Source: Luzula sylvatica (taxonomy: Eukaryota; Streptophyta; Magnoliopsida; Poales; Juncaceae). From it: DNA of 64,000 nucleotides. The stretch's first letter is position 1. Each line of letters starts with the position of its first letter. The stretch covers positions 64,212,366 to 64,276,365 of the forward strand of contig OX326958.1 of the NCBI GenBank assembly GCA_946800325.1. Direction: 5' to 3'. A program made the position numbers and the translations under genes. Below the pieces are notes generated by a model. It did not search any database. It was given only the letters and a program-made list of their open reading frames with translations, and was not told where the DNA came from. Shown here piece after piece: positions 35,500 to 49,273 of this stretch.

Positions 35500-38168
35500 T
35501 TAGATAACTACACTCTACTCTCTTCTTCCTCCTCTAGGTATCTCCATACCCATAGTCATCGCATGACAGTCACGAGCGACTAGAGTGAGCGGTTTTGTAA
35601 ACGGGTCCGAACGTTCCCGCTAGTGTTATTCTTCATCAGGTTTGGAACATTTCCAATACCTACGATCACATATTTTCACAAAATTTCATGGATCAAATGA
35701 AATTTTCTGAGTATTGGCTGGAAGTGGTTGTGACCTCGGCATTTTTGGCTTGTACTATTGCATATCATGCAATACACAACCATAAATCCGATAACTCGTG
35801 ACTACTCGAGTTTGGTCATGTATCCTTGATCCGTACCGCTTCCTTTTGCGATTAATAACCGCAATATACTCGCCTCCGTAAAACATGTACACATAATCGT
35901 GTTTTCGTTTAAGCAAAACATGTACACATTTTGTGATCGAAAGTAGTGCTACATATTTGGACGTGCCATATTTGGAAACTGTTGTTGTTATAACTCTTTA
36001 TAACCAACACGTCCTCCACACCATTATAGATAAAATAAAATCATGAATTCTTTTGCAAAATATTCATGGATAACATTCACCGCTATCAATACAAATCCCG
36101 ATGGGTTTAAATATACATAATCATTATGTATATATATGTATAACCATTATACATTCACAAGAGTTAGTCTCATGTAGTCTCATTACATTCAAACTCGTGT
36201 GATTCCGTTGGATTTTTTTGACGGTAAATTAGATGCTTCATCAGTACGACACATATCCACATACATATCATTGCATACAAAATGGATTCTCACATCAAAA
36301 TGTGAAGCATCATATCATTTATATTTTTGCGTTGCTTGATGTCTCACATCGAGCCACAAAAATGTATGTCATTCGACATTTCGATTTAACTCCTCCAAGG
36401 AGTTATATGTTGAAAACCATTTTCAACAATGTGTCGATATACGTGTGATAATATAGAACGAGGAATTTCTTAGATCTATCCTATAGATCTTCACGCTTAA
36501 TTCATAAGCGGTCTCGCCTAAATTCTTTGTCGTTACAAGAAATATAACGCGGCTCCCACTAACATTCATGTGTACACAAAGTTTCCATTCGTTCCGACAA
36601 TGTTATAACAATTTATAACTTTGTCAAAACAAATATTCCAATTCCGAGAAGCTTTCTCTAATCCATAATATGGATCGTTAAAGCGTGCATATCTTATTCC
36701 CGATTCTTATGAATCGACAAAACCGTAAGGTTGTGTCAAGTACACATCCTTTCATAGAATTTCTGTCAAGAAATTCGATTTTGACATCCATTTTGCCACA
36801 TCACATAGTCATAATATGCGACCATGACAAGCATAATTTTGAGAATGTGAAAGCATGGCAACATGCGAAAACGTTTCTTCATAGTCCGACTATGAATTAC
36901 TTGAAACTCTTCGCTGCGAGCCTCGCTTTGTTATATGTGTATTCATATCCGTGTCGGTTCTCATCTTGAAAACCCATTGACATTTCACGGGTCTAACCCT
37001 AAAAGTAATGAAATCAAGTTCTAAACTTGATAATTTACACGGATCGAATCTCAGATTTCATGGCATATTGCCATATGGAATCGTCATTTTCATAGCATCC
37101 TTGTATGATATCGAATCATCACATGATTTCGATCTATCATCATTAGCAACGATAAATCGTATTTATCAGCTTATGATATAGCCTACTCGATCTACGAAAA
37201 ATTCCTTTGTGTGTTCGACTCGTATTCATCAACTATTGATGAACTCGTGTCAACTTTCATCGGCACAATGTTCATTTTCATATCTCGAACTCTTTCAAGA
37301 TTTATTCTACTCCCACTAGCCCACGTAGAGATAAATGGCATCAAGTTCCAAACTTGTGCGCATTATGTCCTCCTCCAAGAAGGCATCTCTTGGAGCCACG
37401 AAAATCTCATTTTCGTCGGGACGTTAGAACTAATACTATTTAGTTTCCTTTAGGATATATGATAAACGAACAATTTTCAGATTTGGGATTGAGTTCAATC
37501 GAAACCAATTTCGAAATATACTCACATCCTCAAATATGTACAAATGACAACTTCGGAACCATTCCGATCGATATCTCATATGACGTCTTTTGTACCGATT
37601 AGTGTTGGGAATTTGTCCCGTCCGCGGGCCCGCACAGCGAATATGAAGGCCCGGTCCGGTTCTCATAATCCAAGATCACGCCATGACTTCGACGGGTACG
37701 ATGCAAATAAGAAGGATAGACGATTACCAGCGTGAAATTGATCACGCACGACGGGTTGATCGCTCGCATCCTTTCTTTCTCCGATGTCACGTTGGTGACT
37801 AGCCCATGCGTCCCATACCACACGTCTCCCACCGTCTTGACATGCCTCCGGTTGTCTTCGTGCGTCCCACGTCCACACAGTTTCACAGCCTTTCGCTCTC
37901 GTTGACGTTCCTCCGGATTGATCCCAATCGAAGAGCCACAAGTGTCGCTCCTCTACTTGTATCCACCATGAGTTGGAGTTCGTCGGTCGCGGGTGCAACT
38001 GCCTAGACGCTGCACCGACGAACTTGCTTGATTAGATCGATTCTCTACACCGAGAAAAACTCTTTTTCTCGGTTTTCTTTCTTCGCACTCTTTCGCTCTT
38101 AGAAAGAGGACTCTCAATATTATGGATTAATCTTATTAATTTCACAGGTTGGACTGAATGAATTGGTT

Positions 38169-38221
<53 letters not shown>

Positions 38222-40062
38222 TCCTATTTATATCACATAGGATAAGGATGGGCCAAAATGTATGTATATCTCATATACACCTTTTCAGACAGAAAACTGC
38301 AGATACCCTTTCAGTATTCTGTTAAAACGAAAATATTAAATCGTTCCAAACGACTTTGAACATTCACTAAAGTTGTATATAATCTTATTATCTTTCCAAC
38401 CCAATTGGATCTGGCCCAATTGGAGTTCGGATGCGAAAGTTACGGACGTTTTACTAACTGTATGTCAAACAGTCGCACCCTTTCGGTATTCCATTAAAAC
38501 GACACTGATACTTCGCTCAAATGAAAAATACTTCTATATGAAAGTTCTAGATAATCTCATTATCTATCTACTCCAATTTTAACCATTCAAATTGGAGTTT
38601 CTCACTGAAAGTTATTGCAGTTTTACCAAACAGTTTCTTATGCCTACGGACGCGTACGTTCGTTTATCCTTGTGTATACTTTTACGGTTGATCCGAAACA
38701 GTATTTCCTTCAATTAGATGGTGTATGGTCCATATCATATATGCAACCATTCATTAGTGCCGCTGTCTCAAGGGCGTATCCCCAAAATATTTTTGGGAGA
38801 TCCGTTTAACTTATCATTTATCGAACCATGTCTAACATGCGTTCATTTCCTCTTTTCGAACATATCTCAATGTTCCGAAATAAAGATAATCGTGAAACGA
38901 TTCCACAATCATGAATGATAATCAATACTTATAACTCAAATATCGCCTCCTCGATCCTATCGAAGAGCGTAGCTCAAATATTTGCCTCTTCGATCCTATC
39001 AAAGGGCTTTGATTTTCTTGCTAAGTCGATTTTGTATTTTGTTTTTGAAACTCTTTGAACCTTTCAAAAGTCTCCGCTTCGGCACGCATTAAATAGATAT
39101 TACCGTATCTACTTAACCGGCCATAAATGTAACAAAATACTGATAGCCTCCTCTTGCCTCGGAACTTATCGGATCATCTATCTACATGTAAATGTAAGTT
39201 CCAATAATTCGTTGGATCTTTCTCCAACTTTTGGAGAATGATGCCCTTTGTCATCTTGCCAAATAAATAAGTATCGCATCAATCAATCGAATCTAATTCG
39301 AATGATTCTAGCAATCCATCATATGGAATCTAGATATGTGTATCTCATTCATATGGCCAATACGACAATGCCAAAAGAAGCAATCAACTTCTAGGTTTAA
39401 TCTTCCTCGGATTTCACCGTTCTTTGAGTCATTAGTTTGGCCAACTCCTTGTCCGAACTTTCTGTTTGGAAAATATTTTCCCAAAATACCCTTAGACGTT
39501 TATTTCTTTCGATCCCGACTTTGAATTACAAGGACATCCACACATCTATAAGCATCTCCTATTCAAATTTACATCGCATCTCATGCAATTTCGGGATCGA
39601 CTTATCTATCGAATGCATATGATATTTGGTCACGAAGATCAAATCTCGTACCATCAACACACGAGTGTTAATCAAAGACCCATAAGGCATCTCAAAATTA
39701 ACCTACTCTTTGAGCCGCATTGAACCATTCAACGCGTTCTAGCTCTTGAAACTATTTCTTGAGCGTTGCATTTTACTTTCATATACACTCGAATTCTCAA
39801 AACAATTTTGAGAAATTTGCGTCTATACGTGCCACCACAAGGCACATAATATTGTTCGATTCCTTCTTAAAGTGTATCGAACCCGGCTTTCTCTAAAGCC
39901 AAAGTCTCGAGCCCCGAATCTATCATTTTCCGTGTCCAACACGTTCTTTTAAGTCTAAGAACTATTCTTTTGACTATCAAGGTTAATCATGGTAATTCCG
40001 GCCCAAAGCCATCTATCATATCGATCTCATCGATATATTTGGTGTTATTACTTGAAAACATA
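35500..40062 (-). pseudogene. Decayed gag-pol of element B
   Basis: Minus strand. The start ATG is at about 40062 (ATGTTTTCAAG, matching the start of A). Recognisable stretches include the integrase region at 39300-38900 (HSD region decayed), a block ending at the equivalent of the YEIW motif of A just before the inserted LTR (38718), RT pieces at 37300-36700 (QMDVK and LNG regions) and RNase H at about 35900-35600. Short deletions and insertions break the frame every 50-200 bases. The segment is identifiable mainly by alignment with element A. Confidence 0.85.
37603..38712 (-). mobile_element. A-type solo LTR inside element B pol (1110 bp, TSD ATTAG)
   Basis: The minus strand starts TGAAGGAAATACTG at 38712 and ends at 37603 (reverse complement of TGTTGGGAATTTG). 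ATTAG flanks it at 37598-37602 and 38713-38717. It splits the integrase C-terminal region of B. It contains a (GA)n run at about 38170-38217 in place of the short GA stretch of other copies, and an inverted TATA region near 38225. Confidence 0.94.
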
Positions 40063-40064
40063 AT

Positions 40065-41546
40065 TCTAAACGGATGATGAAGATTAAGCTCATAATTGTG
40101 CGTACTTAATCTATATGCTTATATGATAATTATATGACAGTGTTATTTTATCGAATCGATAACCCTCATACCGATACGGGACTCCAAGTTCATACCACTC
40201 AAGACCCATATATCACGATCCTCCCATAAGTTGCTTTGGCAGACTAGTGGGATCTCGCTATTTAGGTAGGATTATATCCAATCGCATCCTATGCGACTCT
40301 TGAATCATATCATATACAATCCCATTTTCGTGTGTGCATCCTATCTATGCCCGAACTTCCAATCAAGTCGGCTTTGGCCTTAACCCTTATTGGCTTGAAC
40401 GGTTAAGTCACAACCATACTCAACTTATCGTTCAAATAAACTACTAATAAGTGGGCTTTGGCTTTAACCATTATCAGTCCTTATTTAACGCTTGCCACCC
40501 CGTCGATAACTACAATAACCCATGTCGGCTTTGGCCTTAACCCATGTGAGACGTAGTACCGAACATAGTGGTTGTGAATGTGGAAGGCATTTTCATGACT
40601 TAAATATTATGAGGGATCATGACATTCATGTTTCTAAATTCGTGACATAATCTTATTATATCACTATCACAAGATTTCTAAATGCATATGATTTAATTAG
40701 GGAGAGTAATTATTCTGAATAAATACTTATCTTATATGCAAATATGATTGATGCCGATCATATCGATATAAAGAACTCAAAATTCCGAGTTGTTTAGCCA
40801 AAGTTATCGCGAAAACAAAATCACCAACCAGAAACTAGTCCGTTGTAACGCACCATGGTCCGTTACAACGGAACCCCAGTTTCCTTCACTCCGTTACAAC
40901 GGAACCCATGTCCGTTACAACGCTATTTATCCCGGAGTTTGGCCAAAATTGTCAGAAACATGTCCGTTACAACGCATCCTAGGTCCGTTACAACGGACTA
41001 ACTTGTGAACCATTCCGTTACGACGGACCATGTCCGTTACAATGGACTCCAAAAGACACCATAGGCATCCCCGTATCCTCGTATCATATACAAGGTCCGT
41101 TACAACGGAACTATTTTCGTTATAACGGACTATGCGTTTATTCACAATCATCCTCACATCCCTGTATCATATACAGGGTCCGTTACAACGGATCAACCAG
41201 TCTGTTATAACGGACTATGTGAATTTTGCAGATAATCCCCAATTTTTGTATCACATACAGTGTCCGTTATAACGGATCAACCAGTCCGTTATAACGGACT
41301 ATGCGATTTTTCTGCAGTTTCGTCTGTTTTCGCTTGTTTCCAAAACGATTAATCATGAAACATTTTCACGATCATTCCTAGATACTCTCAATCAACTTTT
41401 GATCGATCTCTAGCGAATTCTACTTGTGATTTTAACGGAATTTGACTTTCTCTATATGTAACATCATGCAAACGGATACGAACTTTGATAACCCGTGCGT
41501 ATATCATATATACGACTATGATTCGACCCTCGAATCAATGGCAATC
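40065..41546 (-). other. Leader of element B
   Basis: Homologous and inverted to 1-1481. It has the triplicated GGCCAAAGCCGAC motif (about 40370-40545) and the palindrome array (40835-41305). The first 106 bases after the PBS (41441-41546) show what is missing left of the window for element A. Confidence 0.85.
40835..41305. repeat. CGTTRTAACG palindrome array in the leader of element B
   Basis: About fifteen copies of TCCGTTACAACGGA, TCCGTTATAACGGA or near variants. The array is colinear with 125-690 in inverted orientation, and individual copies have accumulated changes. Confidence 0.9.
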
Positions 41547-41558
41547 GCTCTGATACCA
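41547..41558 (-). other. Primer binding site of element B
   Basis: The minus strand reads TGGTATCAGAGC, the classic complement of the initiator tRNA-Met 3' end, one base after the end of the 5' LTR. Confidence 0.93.
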
Positions 41559-41559
41559 T

Positions 41560-41790
41560 TGTAGGGAATTCACCCGACCCCGGGCTCACGCAATGGATTT
41601 GAAGGCCCGGTCCGGTTCCCAAAATCCAAGATCACGCCATGACTTCGAGGGTACGATGCAATAGAAGGATAGACGATTACCAGCGTAAAATTGATCACGC
41701 ACGACGGGTTGATCGCTCACATCCTTTCCTTCTCCAGTGTCACATTGGTGACTAGCCCATGCGTCCCATACCACACGTCTCCCACGAGTT
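41560..41790 (-). repeat. 5' LTR of element B, truncated
   Basis: Only the U5-proximal 231 bases of an A-type LTR remain, ending (minus strand) in CCCTACA. Homology stops abruptly at about 41790, where unrelated sequence begins. Confidence 0.88.
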
Positions 41791-44700
41791 AGCAACAAGG
41801 GAACGAATGTGACTTATCGATCGACTCAAAATAGTGCTTTGGGGCACCATTTATCCCAATCAAGCCATCCTTCGTTATTTTGGGCTAACATAATGTAAAT
41901 GTCATGATGTATGAATAACGATTCGTCGCGTTTTTTTCCCAAATAGCGAATGTCGTACATATGACACTCAATAACGGGTCTATCTTTGTGGGGAACCGGA
42001 GGAGATAAGACATGTCTTTTATCAAAAAAATGTCTCTTTCAACTCAATATCCTACCATTCTTTTTTGGCAGGAGTAGAAGATGAAGAAGTCATTAATGAA
42101 TAAATCTTGAAACAAGAAGAAGAGAAAGATGACCAAGAATGAGGTTTTTGTTTCTGAAAAAATACAAGCCAGAAGATAGATATTAATAGGACCGAAAAAA
42201 GTAAAATCGAATATATTCCTTTGTAATAAAGACAGGAAAGGATGAAGGAAAAAGTTGAAGGGAATATATTCGTTTTTGATTTTTTATGACAGTGTAAGGT
42301 CTTGTCAAACTTTGTTTTTCAAAAACAAAAAACTGATTCTCTTCTATATATTCAATGAATTCTGACACATATAATATTAAAAAATTGTTCATCTTTATCT
42401 TTTCAATAAATATACTATATATAATATTTCCTTTTATACAACTACAACAACTATACTCACATAAAATATGCTCAACATAAACTATTATCATCATTTACTT
42501 ATCTATTAAATATAATAAAAACAACAGAAAAAATAATACCCTGAATTTTGGCGGAATTACGAATTTCGCCAATTATAAAACGCGATTAACTGCATTTGAA
42601 CGTAATTAATCTTTAAATTAATAATTCAAATTTGACGGAGTTACGGATGCCACCATTTTAATTTTTGGCGGAGTTTCAAACTCCGTCATTGTGTATTTTC
42701 GGAATTAACTTCAGGGCTTGTGTGTTTTGGGAATAAACTTAAAAAAGATGAGTATATGTGGAAAATTTTCTTTTTAAAATTAAATTTTTTAAAATAATAT
42801 TAATATATGTCGCATGTTTTAAAATATTATATATTAATTTATAGTATTTTAGATATAAATTATTCATCTTTCATTGTATTTCACATTTGATCATGTAATC
42901 TTGAGTGTAATAATAAATAATTAAATAGACTTAGTCTAATGTGAATCTCGCTAATAATAATATCTCACATCATTAATGTAGGGTGATGTGCCTTCTAAAA
43001 AATCAATGATTGAAAAATGTATAAATGACCCATAAATTGATACAAATAAAATATGATTATAAAAAATCAATGATTAATCAATGACCTATATTTTACCATG
43101 TGTCATAATCTAATGATTGAAATGAATTTGATGATATGACATTAGAAAAATTCCACAAATTAGTTAAATTCAAAGTAAAAATATGGATAAATTAATAAAA
43201 ATTGGATATGCAATTAAGTTCTCTTCTAATTAGCAATCAATAATTAATATTTAAAAAATATTAATTATGTATTAATCGTTAGTTGTCATGTTAATTAAAA
43301 TATTAATTATATATTAATCGTCAATTACCAAGGTGTTAATTAGAATTTGGAGAAATAGAGGGCAAAGTAAAATTGCCTATTTTTTTTTAAGAAATAATAA
43401 GAAACAAAATTATATGGGATGCTAGATGCTTGATCTAGCCACATTTAATTATGCTTGGCAAGGCTGCTACCAAAATGCTCATAGAAAGTCTAATGAAACT
43501 TTTACGTGGCTCTTTTCCAATCACTTATAGAGTGGACCCACATAAAAATAAGCACTAATCGGCAAGGGCTCAAACGGGAAGAATAATACAGTGAACACAA
43601 AAGTTGGATGATTTTCATATATAACCTTGCACATGTTACTATTTATTATTTATTGTGAATATTGTATGCAAATTTTGAAGTTAAGACACTATAATACAAA
43701 TGATGTGTATAAACATTTTGAGAATTAAATTATTAATTTAAAATAAAAATTATTTATATATGTTATTATGGTTGATTTCAGAAAATGTCTAAAAATAATA
43801 CTATATTAATACTTTGTTACGAAAAATAAAAAATCGATGGTTTATCAAACCATTTACTTGGAAAAAAATATAAAAAATATTTATATAGGTAGTGAATTAA
43901 TATAATATAACATGGTTAATTAAACATACATTATACCAATGTGCCTGATATAAATAATATGAAAATCGATTACACTATGTTTGATTTAATATTATAATTA
44001 TAATACTTTTATGTTTGAATTATTGAAATAAAATGATAAGTATACACACATATGAATACTCTATGTCGCACATATTGAAATAACGATTCGTTGATACAAG
44101 AATTTTCAATAATAAATATGATAATGTTATAGATATGAATATATTAGTTATAACTTAATATGTTATGTGTAAAATTATATATGGATATGAAATTTTGAAT
44201 AATCACGAACAATTATGAATATCCAAATGTGCATATTGACGTCTTCACATCGAAGCATTTACATCGAATCAAATGATGGCATGTTATCTATATAAGATTA
44301 TTTTATACACCAACAATTGAATCTATAATAAATAAATAATGTTTTCCTCTATATTTATTGTGTTGTTTTACCTTCAATTAATAAAATATACATCATTTTA
44401 TACAATATTTTATTATTCTATGAACAATAACATATAAATTTAATTATTTCTTGATTGTCCGATATTATAATATTAGAAGTAATAGACTTAAATTGAGTTT
44501 ATTGCCGGCAAACTTTTTTTTGTAAAATTTAGTTTGTTATTGTTGAGAAACAATTTATTTTGCATTATAATTCATAGATTTTTTAAATTATCAAAGACTT
44601 CAATGAAAAAGAAAAATCTTAATTTATAGTAAAAATGCCATGGGGACATTAACCCAACTTCTCCTCTCCTCATTTCTCACGACACTTTTGACTGTCATTA

Positions 44701-44815
44701 TTTTTTTCTTTTTGGACTCGTGGGATCCTCATATTAGGCTTTAGATAAAAGTCACAGAGAAAATAAATTCATATTGAACGGAAAGGACGACTTTGCAAGT
44801 CGGCTATGAAAATGC
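41791..44815. other. AT-rich spacer without a recognisable gene
   Basis: No convincing coding region or RNA gene. 42540-42720 contains two related TTTGGCGGAGTT-type motifs that may be part of an old repeat. The ORF at 42183-42494 has no recognisable domain. Confidence 0.6.
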
Positions 44816-45071
44816 TAAGGGGCCGTTTGGCAAGCGGAATTAGTAGAGTGGAATTGGATTATAAGGTTTTGGAATTAGTAATTTCACAGTTTGTTTGGAT
44901 GTCCGAATTATAGGATGTTGGAAAATATAATTTTTCGTTTGGATGGTTAGAAAAATTCTGGAATTTCATTATTGAAAATATAGAACAAATGTTTTATTAA
45001 AATAAATACAATATAATAGTATTATCATATAATATTAAATTATTATAATATTATTGTTATTATGTTATTAT

Positions 45072-45203
45072 ATTCTTCTTCTTCTTCTTCTTCTTCTTCT
45101 TCTTCTACTTATTATTATTATTATTATTATTATTATGATTATTATTATTGTTATGGCATTATATTATTATATTATTATAATGTTATAATATTATTATGAT
45201 TAA

Positions 45204-45254
<51 letters not shown>

Positions 45255-46030
45255 TCTTCTTCTTCTTCTTCTTCTTCTTCTTATTATTATTAATATTATT
45301 ATTATTATTGTTGTTGTTGTTGTTGTTGTTGTTTTTGTTGTTGTTGTGGTATTATAGTACTATATTATTATAATGTTATAATATTATTATAATTAATTAT
45401 TATTATAATAATAATAATTATTATTATTATAGTTGTTGTTATTATTATTATATTATATTATTATAATATTATTTTTGTAATCAAATTAGTTTAAATAAAT
45501 AAATAATACGATTATAATATAAAATTATTAAAATATAAAATCATCATAATATTATTAATTGTAGTTATATTATTGTACTAATTTTGATATTATAATAATA
45601 ATAATAATAATAATAATTATAATAATATAATATTAATTATAATTATAATATATTATATGATAATATATATTCATAATACTAATATTAATATTGAAATATT
45701 GTAAATAATACTAATATATTAATATTTTTATATTAATGCTATTATATTAGCATATTCATATAATATACTATTATAATATTAACATACTAATATTACTAAT
45801 ATTGTTAATATATTAATATTATTAATATTAATAATACATTCATATTAATAATAATAATATAATATATTAACATTACATAAGATATTAAAATAATATTTAT
45901 ATAATATTAATATAATATTGGTATTATTATTATAATATTAATTATAATATTATTTCAATATTAATTAATATTATATTAATAATAATAATATTAATTATTA
46001 ATATTAATATATTAATATTAATATTGGTAA

Positions 46031-46067
<37 letters not shown>

Positions 46068-46075
46068 TTAATATA
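45072..46075. repeat. Compound TTC/TTA/TTG microsatellite tract
   Basis: Alternating runs of (TTC)n, (TTA)n and (TTG)n at about 45072-45435, then irregular TAA/ATT sequence to about 46075. No coding content. Confidence 0.92.
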
Positions 46076-46195
46076 TAAGAATTATATTATAATAATAATA
46101 ATATTATTTCTATGTTATTTTTATATTATTTTTATAAGTATAATAATATAATAATTTTCTTTATAAATATATATATATAGTATTATATTAATTAT

Positions 46196-46365
46196 GAGTA
46201 ATGATATAAACCATGAAAAAATCCATGAATTTTTCCATGAATGGTGACGTGGCACCTTGTGATTGGTTGCAATTTTTACCCAACTTTATTGCAACCAATC
46301 ACGAGGTGCCACGTCACCATTCATGGATTTTTTCATGGATTCTTTCGTGGTTTCTATCATTACTC
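46196..46365. mobile_element. Mutator-like MITE, 170 bp, 9-bp TSD
   Basis: The two halves form a nearly perfect hairpin. Inverted repeats of about 75 bp start GAGTAATGATA and contain GGTGACGTGGCACC. The exact duplication ATTAATTAT flanks it (46187-46195 and 46366-46374). Its end sequence matches the first bases of the MITE at 31131. Confidence 0.9.
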
Positions 46366-46672
46366 ATTAATTATATATATCTAATATAATTATTATGTGG
46401 GACTATTATTATATATTATTATGATAATATGTAATATTATATTAATTATACAAATTTGATCGTTATAATATAATTATTTCTTGATTATAACTTTTCCTCC
46501 ACCTTGCCACTCCTCAAATTTGGGAAATCAATATTTGCTACTTTTGTGGTATTAGAAGATTCCTAGAAAAATATAATTCCAATAGTTTTTGTAACCAAAC
46601 AAGAAATTAGGTGGGAATGAAAATATATAATTCCCTTCCATACCAAATTTCATGCTCTCAAACATGTCCTAA

Positions 46673-49273
46673 TAGCAATGTTACAGATAGCGTATATCGC
46701 TTACAGATCGGTCAGTCACCGATAAGAGATATGACTGACATAGCGGATTCATAGCGAAAAATATCAGTGATATAGCGGTTGTGCACTTTTTAATATTATT
46801 ATATTAAATTAATTATTATAACATTAATTTATATTAAGTTTCTAAAACTAATTTAAGTTTTACATGATTAATATTCAAAATTCAACAATACAACATAAAT
46901 TTCAAGTTAAATTAAAGATACATTTAAAATTATACCATAAAATTCATAAATAATATAATAAACTAAACCACGAAATCATGTTCATTAACCATCGATATAG
47001 ATGCGGATGTCTCCAATGAAAGTCTAACCTCGTGTTCATTAATGATCCATACATTGACCAAATTTCCACCCAACATCTTTTGATTCTCTTTGTATTCGTC
47101 GACTTTCTGTTTCTCCCACTGATGCACTAAAATTCGAAGCCATTGAAGAACTAGTGGCCATGGATTTAACTCTAAAATATGAAAAATATAAGATCAGTTA
47201 ATTCAATGAAATAATTAGAAAGTCGCTCAATTCAATAAAAAAATCAATCAATTCAATTGAAAATCAACCAATTTAATAGAAACATACCAGTTTTTAATCG
47301 GAATGTGAATGTGAAGTCGTGCAATCGGAGTTCTTGGAGGTTATCAAAGTGAAACTAGCACACCTTCGAGTGATGTTGTGGATTTCTTGCTCGTGGAAGT
47401 GAAGATTTGTAGATGAAAGAGAAAAAATTAGGTTTCAAGCCAAACCCTAATTCGTTTGGGTTCTTTTGTCGGGGAAGTTTTAGGTTAAAAGAAAAAAATA
47501 TATACTCTCTCTCACGCTGTGAAGTAATTAGAGTAAGAAAAGAAGAAAATGGTAAGACTGGGCCAAATTTGTTAGCAAAAATATTATTATAAAATGGGCC
47601 AGCCCAAATCATTATTCAAAATATATTATTTTTCAAGTCCAAATCGGTTCAAACCGGTCCAATATCGGCCCATATCGGTCCATGTATCGGTCGACCGATT
47701 TACTCAAGTGATACGGGGCATATCGTAACGGAGAGGCACTGATTAGAGATATGAAACCGACATACCGGTCCATATCAGTGATATTTAGAACAATGGGTAT
47801 AACCCAAATCCATAATAACAAACCCAAACCCTGGTTCCATTTGCACACGGACCCGACCCATTATCCAATATTTACAGACGGACCCGACCAGCAACCCATT
47901 ATCCAAATCCAATAAGATAAATAATCCATTCCCCTTTCTCTCTCTTCGGGTTCCATTTGAAGCCAAGAAAAAAAAAAGACCTCTTTTCTCTTGAATCGCT
48001 ACGGCAGTACGGCGCGGCGTGATTCACTGCCTCCTCGCGTCTCCTCCTGCGCCAAATCCACTTCTGCCACCCGCGTCTCCTCCTGCTGCCGGAGTGCCGG
48101 AGTCCTGCCGCCGCCAGTCTGCTCCTGCTGCCGCCTCCAGTCTGCTCCTGCCGCCGCCAGTCTTGATTTTGGTACTTTCTTTTTTAATTTATTTGATTTT
48201 CAAGTATGTAACTGTAACTAAATTTTGATTGAATAAATTTGTTTAAATCTTTAATTGAATCTGATATTTGAAAAAACCTAATTTTTAAAAAAAACCTGAT
48301 TTTCAAATCTGATATTTGTTTAAATCTGATATTTAAAAATCTGAATTTCTGATGGAATTAAATTTTTAAAAAACCTAATTTTTTTTAAATGAGATTTTCA
48401 AAAAATTTGATTCAAATTTGTTGATTGTTGTATGTATTTATCTTATTTAGGAATTAGATGGCTAAACAGATTTTCATTTTGTATGGTTAAACAAATATTT
48501 TTATTGCTGTTTATTTTTTTTCTTGAGATGATAATTAAGGGGTCCGTTTCCGATATGGGTCTCGGGTCTTCGAAAACTCAGGACCGGCCTGATAAATATA
48601 ACATAGTTGTGTTTTTTAGAAATGCAAAGAAATCAATTAATTTTATTTTCTAAAACAAATTATTACAATGACTTCGGCAAGGGACAAATGAATCAATTAT
48701 TTCTGCATAGTGAACCAAGTGTAAGATTTTTCTGTCAAAATTTTTGTAAAATATGTTTGAAAATACATTTGCAAAATATTATCTTGCATGTACAAAAATA
48801 TGATTGTAGAATTAGCAGACAAAGATACGATCCTAGAATTAGCACAATATCATTCCTATACATTAAATTATATATTGCATACATGAAAATATTCTCATGC
48901 ATACACTAAAATATGCATGTTGAACTAGCAAGATATCTTCTTGCATATACTAAATAATCTTTAACATACAAAAATAAATAGTATAATATGTAAATACTAA
49001 AATAGTAATTTTAAATGTTGACCGTTAATTTTAAATGAGAAATTGGATTTTTTTTAGTTTTCGGGTAAATATGATATTTTAGATTTATGAACGTAAATAT
49101 AATATTTTAACGTTAAGAAGAGTACATATTTAATATTAGGTTTCACAAAGGATAAATATGTAAATCTTCAAAAAAGTACATTAATTATTTTATCCGGATC
49201 CGAACCGTTGACACCCTAGTTATAGCCCCAGGTATTCTCTTTCTTCTCTCGCAACTTGTAGGTGAGAGGGAGA
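46673..49273. other. Spacer upstream of the IPK2 gene with ATATCGGTCC-type repeat
   Basis: 46680-47795 is bounded by related sequences (ATAGCGTATATCGC near 46688 and repeated CATATCGGTCC near 47670-47780), typical of a decayed dispersed repeat. 48000-48170 is a GC-rich patch with repeated CTCCTGCTGCCGCC units. Its ORFs overlap in two frames and match nothing I know; it could be an exon or leader of an unrecognised gene. The rest is AT-rich. Confidence 0.5.

Larger units (their letters stand above)
31475..41790 (-). mobile_element. Element B: decayed A-related copia element with three nested solo LTRs
   Basis: Read on the minus strand: truncated 5' LTR (41560-41790), PBS (41547-41558), leader with palindrome array (to about 40065), decayed gag-pol (about 40062-35500, interrupted 37603-38712), 3' noncoding block (interrupted 33831-35206 and 32489-33100), purine tract, and 3' LTR (31475-32364, outer end missing). 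It is colinear with element A throughout, but full of frameshifts, stops and small deletions. Both outer LTR ends are eroded, so no TSD can be read. Confidence 0.9.
44819..46669. mobile_element. PIF/Harbinger-like non-autonomous element, swollen by microsatellites
   Basis: The left end GGGGCCGTTTGG and right end CTCAAACATGTCC form an imperfect inverted repeat of the GGGCCTGTTTGG type. TAA occurs on each side (44816-44818 and 46670-46672), the target expected for PIF/Harbinger. The inside is almost entirely TTA/TTC/TTG microsatellite and AT sequence, and it contains a Mutator-like MITE at 46196-46365. No transposase. Confidence 0.6.

Noticed and set aside
41791..42100. Organellar DNA insertion
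   Set aside because: Base composition looked different from the flanks, but I recognise no plastid or mitochondrial gene in it.
47991..48228. Cys/Pro/Ala-rich ORFs as a host protein
   Set aside because: Two overlapping frames both open over CTCCTGCTGCCGCC repeats; no domain. It may be a leader or exon but cannot be supported as a gene.
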